Positions 1 through 11,701 of a stretch of DNA of 64,000 bases are shown here, in pieces; within the stretch, counting starts at the first letter, position 1, and each line of letters begins with the position of its first letter. Made by a program: the position numbers and the translations under genes. The stretch is from Dryas octopetala (taxonomy: Eukaryota > Streptophyta > Magnoliopsida > Rosales > Rosaceae). Below the pieces are notes generated by a model. The model saw only the letters and a list, made by a program, of their open reading frames with translations. It did not search any database and had not been told where the DNA came from. The stretch is taken from the NCBI GenBank assembly GCA_963921425.1, contig OY992835.1, positions 1,922,001 through 1,986,000 of the forward strand, in the 5' to 3' direction.

Positions 1-339
1 GTATCTACCAGCCGGCTCATAGGGAGTTTTAAGTAATTTAGACATGGAAACAAGAAAGTAATGTGTTTAGCATACATATTTGTTTAGCCCAAGTATATGC
101 TGTAACATGATAAAATTTGTCCTTAGTACTTGATGCAGATCAGATGGCCACCAATTTTATGAAGAATCTGATGTAGACTTTATGGTTTTAAATCATTTGA
201 AGAAGCGTGCTTATCTTCTCGCCCTTTGCCATATTAATCAACAATAATAATAATAATAATAATATAATATGGTGGCCACCATTTAATTTGAAAAAATAAA
301 TAAATATAAAAACACTTTTCTTACCTCCCATTATTTCTA
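1..339. other. Left flank, no gene seen
   Basis: AT-rich sequence without a usable reading frame. It ends where the Helitron 3' terminus begins. The base next to that terminus, read on the minus strand, is T, as expected for Helitron insertion between A and T. An AAT microsatellite lies at 241-270. Confidence 0.5.
241..270. repeat. (AAT)n microsatellite
   Basis: About eight AAT units followed by an imperfect ATAAT tail. Simple repeat in the flank of the Helitron. Confidence 0.9.
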
Positions 340-366
340 CTAGCCTCTCCGAGTGCGAAGCGGATT
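340..366 (-). other. Helitron 3' terminus: hairpin plus CTAG
   Basis: Read on the minus strand, TCCG and CGGA (347-363) can pair around a short loop, and the terminal CTAG follows a few bases later, with T as the next base. This is the classic plant Helitron 3' end, where the hairpin acts as the rolling-circle stop signal. Confidence 0.7.
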
Positions 367-633
367 TTTCTATTGCGCATACGTTAATTTTTGGACATAT
401 ATTCTATTTATTAATGTGCACCTTTGAAGATTTTTTGTTTTTAGTGTGAGAGTGTTTCATTTTTTTTTAGATTGGCATCAAATTTTTTACGCATACACCG
501 TTGATTTGTTACAGTAGTTGTTGTTATGAGTCTAAGTATCGGGTTCATCCCAAGTAATACATGCGAGAGGCCGAATTTTCCCTTCTGACCAAATTGTCGT
601 CGTATTTTGTAGTAAATGTTATCACTTTTTGAG

Positions 634-1485
634 TCATGGATTAACTGAGAATGCAATTACTAAATTTATTGAAATAGTTCTCAAAATATATGTGCAAATG
701 AGCAATAAAGTTGTAGGGAAAACCACCCTAATCCATATGATTAGGTTGCTTATAAGTGACAAGTCATACGTTATCGGGTTGGAGCAAAACTTCTTTGTAC
801 ACCACATTTCTGGTAAAAATGCCACTTGAACCTTAGTTGTTGACCTTGAAACCTCTCTCGATAAAGCCACATATAATTGCCCATGACTGAAAACATGATC
901 TGGAAGATAAATACCTACGTGTGGTATTGTTTGACCTTGAGATTTGTTTATAGTCAAGGAGAAACTCAATTTAACTGGAAACTGCTTCCTTGTCAATTCG
1001 AATGGGAGTCCAGCAGTCTCTGCATTCTTTAGAGAAATTCTTAGTAGAAAAACTCTAGTTCCCGCAAATTGCCCAGTTAGAATTTCAGCGTCAATGAGGT
1101 TTTGGTAAGAACCACGGCACAATAATCTGGTACCATTACACAATCCCAATTTCGGATCAATATTCCTTAGCAACATGATTGGAGCACCTCTCTTTAACGT
1201 CAATTTGTGTGGCGGCAAACCACCAACCGTTATTGCATTTAAAAATTCTGGTTGATACAATTTCCTTGTGTCGTCCTCGACCTTGTCAAATGAATACAAA
1301 GTCTCTTCTATACCTGAAAAGATACCAATTATCTTTTCATTCAACATGTCAACAACTTCGTTTGTAGGGGTTATTAAGGCTCTTTCCACCATGTACCTTG
1401 CATCATATACATGATCTTCCAAATTAGGGAAAACCTCAGCAATCAGTTGATTAATGGATATATTGCTCGCTTTCCCACGATACAA
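634..1485 (-). pseudogene. PIF1-like helicase, C-terminal half
   Basis: Completes the helicase of the Helitron protein: RALITPTN near residue 35-42, PHKLTLKRGAPIMLLRN (motif region) near 91-107, and the end motifs LTINKSQGQT and YVALSRE around residues 178-211, all typical of PIF1-like helicases. The homology stops at about residue 225 (near 810), and the remaining C-terminal codons to 634 look like read-through into non-coding sequence. The last recognisable motif lies about 0.5 kb from the Helitron 3' end, as expected. Confidence 0.8.
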
Positions 1486-1623
1486 CCATATTTTCTAGTA
1501 TTTAATCATGTCATCCTTGACCACATGTTCTTCCCTATTGCCAACACGAAGTAAAAATTCAGAAAAGTGTTCATCATTTCTAGATCTCATATTTTCTTTG
1601 ACTTTCAGAATCTTTATTTGCGA

Positions 1624-2064
1624 TCAAAATGATGCTTTCACCACACTGGCTTGAATTAGTTCAGCTTTGGTCCCTTTCGGAACTACGGGAAGAACTTGTC
1701 GAAAATCTCCACCAAAGATCATTATCTTCCCCCCAAACGGTAAATCGACATCTAATATATCTTTGAAAGTTCGATCCAATGCTTCAAAGGCATGACGATG
1801 CGCCATTGTGGCTTCATCCCAAATGATTGATGTTGTCCTTTGTATCAATTTTGCAAGATCAGATTGTTTACTAATAGAGCACGTTGATGATGCATTAGGG
1901 TTTAGTGGAATCTTGAATCTAGAATGGGCTGCCCTCCTACCCGGCAATATCGTAGCCGCTATTCCAGATGTTGCTGTTGGCAATGCTATAAGACCTAATC
2001 TCCTTAAGTTTGCCAACAATGCACGATATAAGTAAGTTTTTCCAGTTCCACCTGGACCATCCAC
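1624..2064 (-). pseudogene. PIF1-like helicase, ATPase half
   Basis: This frame carries the first helicase motifs of the Helitron protein. Walker A is GPGGTGKT at residues 3-10, Walker B is IIWDEATM around residues 79-86, and the GGDFRQVLPVV block follows near 117-127. These mark a superfamily 1 PIF1/RecD-type helicase. It overlaps in a different frame the upstream segment (2004-2378), so a frame break sits just before Walker A. The C-terminal helicase motifs continue at 634-1485 after another interruption. Confidence 0.85.
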
Positions 2065-3134
2065 AAGAATATTGAATTTTCATGACGGTCAACTACGCCC
2101 ATTATTGTGTTGAATGCAAACTTTTGGTCGTCATTTAGACGCTCAATTGCATCGAGGTCCCCTTGTGGAATGCTTATCAACATTTCATCTTGAATACATC
2201 TCGGCTCTATTGAGCTTGTTTCGACATCACTTGTCATTTGGGGAAGATCGTATTGTGAAATGTTTTTGTTAAACTGCTCCAGTAGTCCGTTTAAATCATG
2301 CAAGAGTCTGTTGACAACGAACACATCATTTGCGTCTCTTGAAGAAGGATAATCTTCTTGAAGAAGGATAATCTTCAATCAAGAATGGATAAAATTCGTC
2401 CCATAATCTCCGTACGCCAGTTGGTTCACAATACACCAAAATTGTGACGAATAATCTTCGTAAAGCTGATGGCATCCTCATAGTAGAGGCCTCATGCAAA
2501 CATTGTTGAATACTGCCATCTTCTTCTAATAAACCTACACACAAAAACCACAACAACATTAAGAAAGTTAAAAAAAAAAAAATTCTGATTCAAATCATTT
2601 GAAAATCTAGAAATAAAATTTTATTGGCTAACCCTGTCTTTCGGCTGCTTGCTTAAATGTGGGAAACATTACATCATCAACAGTTCGTAAATCCTCGAAT
2701 GATCTTGGTCCTTTCACATGATTAAGAAGGATGCGAAGATAAAACTTTTCACCTTCAGAAGGTGAGACTGTGTATATCCTCCCAATAACCCTTTGAAGGC
2801 CTACTCGTTTAGTCCATATTTTCTCCTTACTGATCCATCTATAGTGTTCGGGCATCTCTCGATACAAATATCTTCTCGCTTCCACATCCATACGAATCAG
2901 AGTGAAATATTCAGTAAGCATTGTCATTGATAATCCATCATTTGACAAAATATTTGTTATAGTGTCATTAGCCTGATATTGGACTTGTTGCACGTTCAGA
3001 AGATATATTTGTAATCGCCACACCAATGGGCATATCTTATTCATGGTAAATTTGAAAATATGCCATAGTGCTTCCGGTGCACAAACCCATCTTGCATCGA
3101 CAAATTGCCTTATTTCGTCTCTAATAGGATCTGG

Positions 3135-3902
3135 CTATACTTCAAGGGCGACTCTGTCTGGTCCTTTGTAAACATACTTATATAAGTAGTTGACACTTTT
3201 TATACTGCAACATATTTCTACATTGATGTGACAATCATACTTTAAAAGCAACCACAGATTGTATGGAATAACCCAACTGTTATCAACCATTAGAGTTCCA
3301 CGTCGATCTAGAGGGACGGACATGCGATCTCCTCGTCTTCGATAAATTGGATAAGAATCACTCCCTAGAATAGTGACGGGTGCAAAGGATTTAGGATAAC
3401 TTCTTTTACATCTGCCATTTTTCATGCATGGAGAATGTTGGTTTTGTACTCCACATGGACCATGTATCATATGTTTTAACACTGCATTGTAAAGTTGCGG
3501 CTCTCCATCTTCGTCCGGTATTTCAGCTCTAACAATGCGGTCATAATCATCTGGGTTGTGAACCTTATCATTTTCATCTAACACAATAAGCATGTGCACA
3601 TGAGGAAGGCCCCGCTTTTGAAATTGAATGACATAAGCATGTGCAACAACTTTGCCCAATACCCCTTTATCCACAATGTCTTGCTTTAAGTCTGTAAATT
3701 TTGCTCGAAAAATTCTGGTGAGTAAGTCAGGACGATCTTGAGGTGTTTGGCCAGGGTGTAATTCACTTTTAATTTCTTCCCAACTTGGGTTACATGTCAT
3801 TGTGATGAAAAGATCAGGCTTCCCATATTTTTGAACCAAAGTCATTGCATCTTGGTACCGCTGATACATGTCACGTGGGCTTCCAACAAATGATGATGGC
3901 AA
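3135..3902 (-). pseudogene. Helitron Rep (HUH endonuclease) domain
   Basis: A 255-codon open frame that holds the catalytic Rep domain of the Helitron. The HUH metal-binding motif is HVH at residues 101-103 (context RGLPHVHMLIVLDE), and the two-tyrosine catalytic motif is YLYKYVYKG at about 239-247, with tyrosines four residues apart as in other Helitrons. Both are intact by eye. The protein nicks the element at its 5' end and joins the ends during rolling-circle transposition. The frame opens at a methionine but is really an internal exon; an intron-like gap separates it from the upstream block. This is the best preserved part of the element. Confidence 0.85.
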
Positions 3903-3996
3903 AATAGTTCTGCAACCGATGTTACCTAAGACATTAAAATTTTTGTTTGGTAATTACTTTGCACACTCCTTACATGTAGATAATATTTAGTTATGA

Positions 3997-5556
3997 TTAT
4001 GGAGAGAGATCCATACCCGCATTATTTTCACCTGCATTTAGAGAGTCCTGAAAGCCTTGGTAAAGTTCAGCTCGAAGTGTTGTTTGATGGGAACGTACCC
4101 ATCTAAATCTGTGTGATTCAATTTTCACATAATTATCCACAAGGTACTGTTGTAAAAGACGCCCCCCTCGAAGTAGAACTGATGGATCATCCTCGCGTAT
4201 CTGCAAAATCAAAGTTTGGGTTTACATTTCAAAATTCTCTGAAATTAATTAGGTGGTTTTTATTTATTTACGCACTTGTAAAATATACGCATAATAGTCG
4301 CAAGGCGATAGTTCTCTTCCACGATCGTCACAACTATTAATATCCCATCCATATGATCCATACGACAATAACAACGGATACTGTAAAGGATCATAGAATC
4401 CAGCCGTGTCTTGGACATTTATAAGTTGTCCTTGAGCTGTCTGAACGATGAAATTTCTTCCATTTTGATTGGTGGCTTCATCTTCGCTTATTATAATTGC
4501 AGCGACCTCAGATGCAAATGGTAAACTATATTGAGGCCGGTTTGCTGGTTGCTCTTTTAAGATGAGTTTGCAATTTGGCAACTGTGGGTGTCGCCCTAAG
4601 TGTTGTAATGTCTGAGCGAACGGATTATGTTCATTAAGAATCCGTTGTATCTTTCAACCACACTTCTATCTAGAATATCACTCTCAGCCAACCGATTTTC
4701 AATTGCATGCTCGGTATCATATATATAAGCTTGTAGAAATCGCGGTCTATTACCTTCTCTTGGTAGAAGACTCCCAATTTTATGATATATAGATCCTTGT
4801 GCTCAAAATGTATAAATTCCACGTCCTCCAATATTAATTATGTCATCAACATGGACACCCATTGAAGTGAAGGCAAATACATGATTGTAGGCTCAAATAT
4901 TTTGCCTAAAGTGTCTACCCTCCGATGTTTGGTCTATGAAAAGTGTTACCATTTCTGGCGGAGATGGTATCCATGGCAAGGCAACTTTTCCGTTGCAACA
5001 ACACATATTGGAGGTCTCATAATGAAATAATTGCGTTGCGCACTTTGAACATATGGTTGGTATAGGTAATTGGCATCCTAGGACTCCCATGCTCTCACAA
5101 TAATCTCTAGCACAATTATGATTTCTCCTTTCTCTTGGCCTACGTTGAACTCGAGGTACGCTGTTGCTGCCTGGCCCCGCATTACGATTCGTTGTTTCAT
5201 TAGGCACTTCTGCTTTTAAATAATTCACTTTTAATTTTGAGTGAAACAATTGTAATTCAAACTAAAAACAATGTAAAAAATAACCCACCATTAGGAGTAG
5301 AATTTAGATTATCCTCGTCGGCCATTCGCAACGTACCTGAACGTGCCATTCGTCTTATATAAGTCAAACATCTTCTAAGAGGTTGCTCAATGTTGTTGCC
5401 AGAATTGGATAAAACTCTTATGCTTGGGCCTTCATCCTCCACTTGTTCAAATAAATTAGTTTCCGTATTTGAACCTGGCATCTGCGTTATATGGTTACAC
5501 TTGACCTTCATTCTCATGATTTGACATAACTCTTGAACTTGGGCCTTCATCGCCAA
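3997..5556 (-). pseudogene. RepHel N-terminal part (zinc-finger-like region)
   Basis: Four minus-strand frames make up the N-terminal half of the Helitron protein. 4893-5249 contains paired cysteines (CSKC, then CCCNGKV with LPWIPSPPE), matching the cysteine-rich region that precedes Rep in plant Helitrons. 4264-4581 contains SEVAAIII and the PLQYPLLLSYGSYGW block typical of the family. 3997-4212 carries the RRGGRLLQQY-like block (RGGRLLQQYLVDNYVKIES) just before an intron-like gap. Known from the family: this region binds DNA. The N-terminal frame at 5257-5556 is poorly conserved and is assigned mostly by position. Confidence 0.7.
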
Positions 5557-5907
5557 CTCGTTCTATCCAATTGATGATTACACTTGAGTATTATATAATT
5601 TTAATTTTACTTTTCATGCTTAAAAAATTATAATTAAAGAAGAATAATAATAATAAAAATGCTACTTAATTGTGTAAACAATTATGAACTTATTTTAAAT
5701 AAGAACCCTAAAAATGTATAAATATTAGTTAAGCGTACAAAAAATACCAGGGGATGACTGATCTCTATTACTGGTGTCCGCCTCAATTCGATCATCACAA
5801 ACATTATCAACCATTGGTCGCTTTCCTCGAGATGCCTGGCGCCGTCAAGCCAAATAATTGCGATATTGTGAAGAAATCAATGATTGTCTCCATTCTGTTG
5901 AACTCAT

Positions 5908-6516
5908 CCTATAAAAAAAAAAAATAAGGATAAAATAAAGACGTGTGAAAAATTAGGAGGAAAATTATCAGTCAAGTTTTTTATATCATGGTGCACTTTA
6001 AAATTAGCATAACGACAACCATGTTGATTGACTACAATCCCAAATATTTATGGTGGGCTGCACTCAGAGAAGGAAATGATATATAAAATATATTACATTA
6101 TTCAGCTTAAATTTTATTTCCTTGTAGCACCTTCAAAGTTAGCACTGCCACGTATTCTCTACTCGATCAATACCTCTTTTTTTACTTTAGAAAAAGTGAT
6201 TTACAGAGTTAGAGGAACGTAACACATTAGCAATTTTCAGGTTGCCATCTCCCCTTGGTATAAACACTACAAGTCCCCTAAATAAATATATGAACATCCT
6301 TATTTTTGCTCAAATTTATCCCCAAATTATATGTAACAACAACATACTAACACTTGCCTCATTTGAAATTGTTAAGAGAGAGATATAGAGCATTCATTCT
6401 AATAAGTTTCTCAATTTTTTTTAGCAAACCAAAAAGCTCATTACCAAGAAAGAAGCATACCAATTCTAAGTTCAAAAAAATCATGCACAACCTGATGAGC
6501 AATGCCAAAACAGCCT

Positions 6517-6547
<31 letters not shown>

Positions 6548-7601
6548 CAATTAACGCTAGGAATTTAAATACTCTAATTTCACAATCTAAAGAATCATAT
6601 AGTAGTGCACAGATGTATACTAAGAGATTACACAGTTATATGACAAAATTAAATGAAAGAAAAAACATGTAAACAAATAGAACCGTACAATCAAAGGAGC
6701 CACATTATATAGAGATCGATTTTAATCATTGTTGAAACTTTTTATAACATTATTACATAGACAGCAACTTGATAGGGATTAGGGATTACATAAAGATATC
6801 ATGCTGCAATATGTAAGAATCTCTCTTCACCTTTTTGTTTTCTTTTATTGTTTTCATGATTTCTAACCAATACTTTTCATTTAGTCTTTAGGTAATGAAA
6901 ATTTAATTTAGTATTTTAGAAATGGCAAACCCTGCAGGTATTCTGTAGAAAACCCTGCAGCAGAACTGCAGAGCACAAAATAATTCGTCAAACTCTCAGC
7001 ATGACAGTCCCCTCACATGGAAAAAATTAAAGGTATTAATCAAAGTTCATGATATAGAAAATGTTGGGATTTAAGTTGGTATAGAAATTGACGTCGGTGC
7101 CTTTTTAGACCCCAATCCTTCTTTGTTAAGATGCAGATAAAGGAAAAAAAATAAATTGCAATTAAAACAATAAATTACCTTGAAGATTCTAATAATCAAG
7201 ACTTACAAAAGCTTTAAGGTATTACCTTGGGCCCTTCTCCTTGCACTCAATCTAGTTCGTATCATTCCCACCCAAAGAAAATTTATCTTCAATCTTTCTA
7301 TTTTATGCTTTTTGAGGAGGAGATAGAGCAGCAGAATATAGGAAAAAGAAAATGCAAAAATTCTGATTAGTTATTGGCAATTAGAGACGTTTGCGTTTAG
7401 TGGGATAGTGTGGCCTAGATAGTGGGATAGAGTTGAACTGCTCCTAGGAAACACACGCTGGGTTTTCAATTTTGTTGTTCTTTTACCATTTTATCCTCCT
7501 TAGATTAATTTTTATTCTTCTAACATTTTAATTAACGAAGGGTATTTTTTGGAAATTCTGAAAATTTCACCTAATGGGGGTGTTTGCTTTATATATATAG
7601 A
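5908..7601. other. Helitron 5' non-coding region
   Basis: AT-rich sequence upstream of the RepHel gene with homopolymer runs (for example T-run 6521-6547) and no supported gene. Near 7470-7590 it shares a block, including TTTTTTGGAAATT and GAAAATTTCACCTAA, with a second segment at about 11560-11665, which suggests that this is a shared Helitron 5' subterminal sequence. Confidence 0.5.
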
Positions 7602-8221
7602 TAGATATAGATAGATATAGATAAACCAAGAAAAAAAAGGTTTAATAAACAAAGCAAACAATGTTATTGTTCTCCTCACAGAATTCATATGAAAATTGTA
7701 CACAAAATTCAGAGGAATGCATTAATAATCCAAACAAATACATGCACACACAATTAGTGGACTCAACCTAGAACTGCAATGTCAATCCATACACCAAATA
7801 GAAAGAGATATTCACCATATTAGCATTAGGCCATCAGAATTGTGTAGGCCATGAGAACTGATGTATCTGAAATGGATGCCCTTTGTGCCAACAAACAATC
7901 CAATATATATTATGTGATTCCTAGAGCACAATAACAAATTTGACCCAATTTCTAAAACAAAAACCTTTACAATTTCCACCGATCAATAGTAAACTTAATA
8001 TGAAGTAAACAGAAGAAAAGTACAAACAAACTTCATTTTTTTTTTGGTTGCCAACTTTCTAATATTGAATTGAAAAGCAATAAAAAATAAACTGTATTAA
8101 TGCAGAGTAATGGTTTCATAAACAAAAAGTAAAATGCAGAATAGTAATTTATTATGTAATAGATACGAAATCCAAAATTTTAGTCTTTATAACCCAAATC
8201 CACATATACCCTAAAACCCAA

Positions 8222-8745
8222 TTTTCAATTCTCTTCCACTATTTCTCTCATTTTGTAGGGAAACAAACAGAAAGTTAAAAGGGGGTAATTCTCATACCTC
8301 CTGTTGCTACAGACAGTAAGGCATGAAAGTGAAAGGAGGGCTATGATTGTAAGGTCTAGAACCGCAAATGCGGCAGAGCTTTGCGTAGGATTTTGGGTAC
8401 ACGACGCCCTCCTCGACTGCCATGTCAAAAACAGAATTTGTAGTTAAAGCAAAATATGAGAATTCCAAGATTACTCAAGAAACTACATTTTGTTCTCTTC
8501 TTCCATCAATTGCGTTCCAAATTTTATGAACAAAATCCAAAACATACCAAAGCTAAAATCCAACAAACAGAAAGTTTTTGGTAATTCAAAATTTTTCAAT
8601 TCTCTTCCACTATTTCTCTCATTTTGTAGGGAAACAAACAAAATGCTAAAAAGGGGTCATTCTCATACCTTAAAGTGAAAGGAGGGGCATGATTGTAAGG
8701 TTCAGAATCGAGATCGAGGCAGAGCTTACCCGACGCCCTTGTAAG
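8222..8745. repeat. Direct duplication of about 150 bp (8222-8425 and 8594-8745)
   Basis: Both copies begin with the stretch CAATTCTCTTCCACTATTTC and run through TTTGTAGGGAAACAAACA, TTCTCATACCT, GTGAAAGGAGGG, ATGATTGTAAGGT and GGCAGAGCTT. The second copy lacks an internal part of the first. The copies are separated by about 170 bases and include the coding-like fragment described for this region. Confidence 0.75.
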
Positions 8746-9171
8746 ACAGAAGAAAAAAATAGAAACCTATAGTTAGATATATATATATATGGGGATTTCA
8801 AGAGAATTCATGAGGTGAGTAGTTTCCACATAATTCTCATGAATAAAAACAGATCATATATAGCTAAAAGTATACAAATAAAACATATTGATGATGATAG
8901 TACTTATAATATCAATGCAAGTAGATTATTAAATGAAATTTGATAATATCAAAGTGAAACCCCATCAATACTTTTTCTGCCCCACACATACTTTTTCATC
9001 AACCAAATAGATGGTGCTATTTACTTAATTTGCTCAAACCCACACTTCTCCAAAGTTCCACCAAATATACAAATGGAACTTAACCATAATAGATGTGTAC
9101 AAAAGGTTAACATAAATACACCAGATCAACATAAACCCATATGTGCATATGCCCATATGCATAAACAGGAA

Positions 9172-9269
9172 CAACTTAAAATGGTAATTAAAAATTGAAA
9201 AGTGATACATGTCACAACAACAACTTAAAATGGTAATTAAAAATTTAAAAGTGATACATGTCATAATTG
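9172..9269. repeat. Two tandem copies of a 49-bp unit
   Basis: The unit starts CAACTTAAAATGGTAATTAA and ends with GTGATACATGTCA plus a spacer. The two copies differ by only a few bases. AT-rich and non-coding. Confidence 0.8.
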
Positions 9270-10716
9270 ATTTCACGTGCACTTTCCTCACCAACCAAAT
9301 AGAATAGTGGGTTCGCCCAAAAAAAGAAAAAAAGAAAACAGATCCCAGAAAATTCAAAAAGAAAACAAAGCAAAGCAAAAAATTAGAACTATTCAACACA
9401 CCCTATACAATGAAATTCTTATAAACGGTAATTCTCATTTTGATTTGTTTCCCTTTTCCTCACTTTCTCATCAACCAATCACAACCATATAAAAAACTCC
9501 TGTAAAAATTGAAAAAAAAAAAAAAAAAAACAAGGAAGTTCTGCAACCAAGAATTGAAGTACTAAAAGAAAGAGACAGAATTAAATGATCCATAGCCTAG
9601 AACCCCAGGACACACATGAAAAATCAGTAAAATAAATTCAAAACTGAAACTTTAGTCTCAAAGACAATAATGTAAAATTTAAAAGGAAAAAGACAAAAAT
9701 GATAGTAAATTACCAATTTAGAGGCATATGTTACTCTACTCTAGCAAGCGACTCTTGTCTATGATCTCAAATATTGAATTAAAATGAAAAAAAATAAAAA
9801 GAGTGATGAGGAAGAAACAAATTAAAATGAAACATATATCAAATAGGAAAAACATTACCAAACACATTACATAACTTAAATATGTTGAAACACATCATGA
9901 GATGAATGATTACCTAATAGTAAGCCAGACTTCAGAAAATCTACTTCTTCTGTTTTATTGTTCTTTTTCTCCTGTATTTGTTTGCATTTGGCTTTGGACT
10001 GGGTTTCTTCCCTCCTCTGCCTTTGCCTCTGGGCTTAATGAATTCAGTTTCGACAAAAAAAAAAAGCCAGACTTCATAACCCTAAATTGTAACAAAAAAA
10101 AAAAGCTTGGGAATACGTCGAGCATTCTAATTAGTCTGTAATTTAATTAAATAAAAGAATCATGGAATTAATAAATTGAAATAATATAAAAAGGAAGTTG
10201 GAGACATAAAGAAACTTACAGGGAAAATTGGATTTTCCCTAATCGAAGGTGGAAAGAACCTTGAATCCTTTCCTTTTGAGCTTCACTCAAAAATGGATGA
10301 AGGTGAAGTCTTGGTGGAGAGAATAAATTCAGGGAAGTGGAGTGGGAGTGCAATACGTTAACGTGAGAAGAAGAAAACTGCCATATGCTAACCTGGACGT
10401 GGTTTTTCTTTTAAATTTTTAATTTTAACTAATTGTTTGTTTGACCATTTTACCCTTGTTTATTAAGGTAATCTCTGTTTTAATACTCTTAAGCACAATA
10501 TGGTGTTTATTATTCCGCAAGAGACAATAACGTTCTTTATTTTCTTTGATGCTGATCCAAATACTAACTCATCCTTATATACGCATGAGTTACACCAGCT
10601 TGCAGTAAAATAGCTCACTTCTAATGTTAACAGGCGTCTGATTAGGAGAGACAACCCACTAATTAGCCCACTAACCAACTTATCCTAATAGTAATAACCC
10701 ACTTATCCAAGACTTA

Positions 10717-11394
10717 GGGCCAGTTTGGTATTGCTGTGAGAAAAAACAGCTGTGAAGTAAAACAGCTGTGAAATAAAGTCAAGCAGTTGAGTGTTTGGTA
10801 AATTATGTTTTCAAAAGTGCTGTGAGTGCAAAAAACAGTATCAAAGTGTTTGGTAAATGTTAATATAAAAATGTTGTGACTGTGTATAATTACTAAAATG
10901 GACATGATGCTGAAAGTACATTTCACTTATTTGTTTGGTAAAAATAATATGTTTTTTTACTTGTTTTTGAAATTTTTTACTACAAATTTTTATTAGCAAT
11001 AATTTTTCTAAGAACAACATTATTAAATAAGTATGCCTATTATTTTTTTAGGTATATTATAATTTTAATCCTATAAATAAAATATCATAATTAATTATCA
11101 CAATATAAAATGTAACTAACAATGGACATATTTTTTAATTTAAAATAAACAAATAAAAATTATAGAAATCAATGAGGGTATTTTGGGTAAAATAAAATAT
11201 TCATTATTGCTGTGAGTCATTGCAGCTTTCAAAAGCACCTAGAAACTTGCTTTCTGTTTTTGTTGTGAGAAGTTGAGAATTGTGGGGAAAAACAGTTTTT
11301 TATTTTTTTACCAAACACCAAAACTACTGTAGATGATTGAGAATTGTCATCCACAGCAGCTTTTGGGTCCTCCACCGCAATCCCAAATGGGGCC
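10717..11394. mobile_element. Tourist-like (PIF/Harbinger) MITE
   Basis: A 678-bp non-coding element. The left end reads GGGCCAGTTTGGTATTGCTG and the reverse complement of the right end reads GGCCCCATTTGGGATTGCGG, an imperfect inverted repeat of about 24 bp. TTA lies directly outside both ends (10714-10716 and 11395-11397), the target duplication of PIF/Harbinger elements. The interior is AT-rich with repeated GCTGTGA words near both ends and no transposase. It would have been mobilised by a Harbinger transposase elsewhere. Confidence 0.8.
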
Positions 11395-11504
11395 TTAATC
11401 AAACACTAATTTAAATATTACAAATTATTTAACGTAAAAAGTAATTGTTAAAACATGATTTAAAAAAAATATATATATGTAGTTCATATTTGGTTCCTCT
11501 TTTT

Positions 11505-11677
11505 TAGGAGCATGTTCTCTTTTTACTTTTCATTTTGGTTTTTCAATTTTTTAATTAGTTGTTTGTTTTACCATTGTACCCTCTATTGATAACATTTGTT
11601 TAGATTGACATTTGAATATAAGCATGGGCATTTTTTGGAAATTTTGAAAATTTCACCTAACGTGCCTATAGAGAAGA
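11505..11677 (-). mobile_element. Second Helitron-like 5' end
   Basis: On the minus strand this segment starts TCTTCTCTATAGGCACG and continues with GTTAGGTGAAATTTTC and AATTTCC, closely matching the 5' terminal region of the Helitron at 7450-7601 (TCTATAT, then ATTAGGTGAAATTTTC). It suggests a second, probably non-autonomous Helitron copy or fragment to its left, whose 3' end I could not fix. Confidence 0.4.
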
Positions 11678-11701
11678 TGCCCAATAATTGTATTTATAGA
11701 A

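Larger units (their letters stand above)
634..5907 (-). pseudogene. Helitron Rep/PIF1-like helicase (RepHel), broken
   Basis: Decayed gene for the Helitron transposase, an HUH endonuclease fused to a PIF1-family helicase, read from 5907 down. A first exon starts at ATG 5907 and ends at a plausible donor (GT at 5746-5747); it holds one in-frame stop. A cysteine-rich segment follows (4893-5249), then the conserved N-terminal block (4264-4581, with YDPLQYPLL), the Rep domain (3135-3902), a linker (2628-3044), and the helicase (634-2378). The pieces lie in different frames; some gaps have intron character, for example near 3905-3995 and 2560-2625, while the breaks near 1490-1620 and 2004-2378 look like true frame damage. 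The order and spacing match full-length plant RepHel, so little is missing. Confidence 0.85.
340..7601 (-). mobile_element. Helitron rolling-circle DNA transposon, near complete, decayed
   Basis: A rolling-circle (Helitron) transposon of about 7.3 kb read on the minus strand. Seen in the sequence: a 3' terminus CTAG followed by T (340-343), preceded by a short GC-rich hairpin; a Rep/helicase gene over 634-5907; and an AT-rich 5' region ending in a TC-starting terminus of the TCTATAT type. The exact 5' end is ambiguous because a GATA-like microsatellite at 7600-7621 offers several TC starts preceded by A; 7601 is the innermost. Helitrons make no target duplication, so ends cannot be confirmed that way. 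The protein is split over several frames, so the copy is probably no longer autonomous. Confidence 0.8.
7602..10716. other. AT-rich region with gene-like fragments, no intact gene
   Basis: No full gene is visible. On the minus strand, 10216-10385 resembles a 5'-UTR or first exon and ends at a good splice donor (CCCTGTAAGT). Around 8310-8425 a short coding-like stretch reads VYPKSYAKLCRICGSRPYNH, part of which recurs in degraded form at 8654-8745. These could be exons captured by a Helitron, or remains of a decayed host gene. A block at about 10390-10460 resembles the Helitron 5' subterminal sequence. I do not recognise the gene of origin. Confidence 0.35.
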
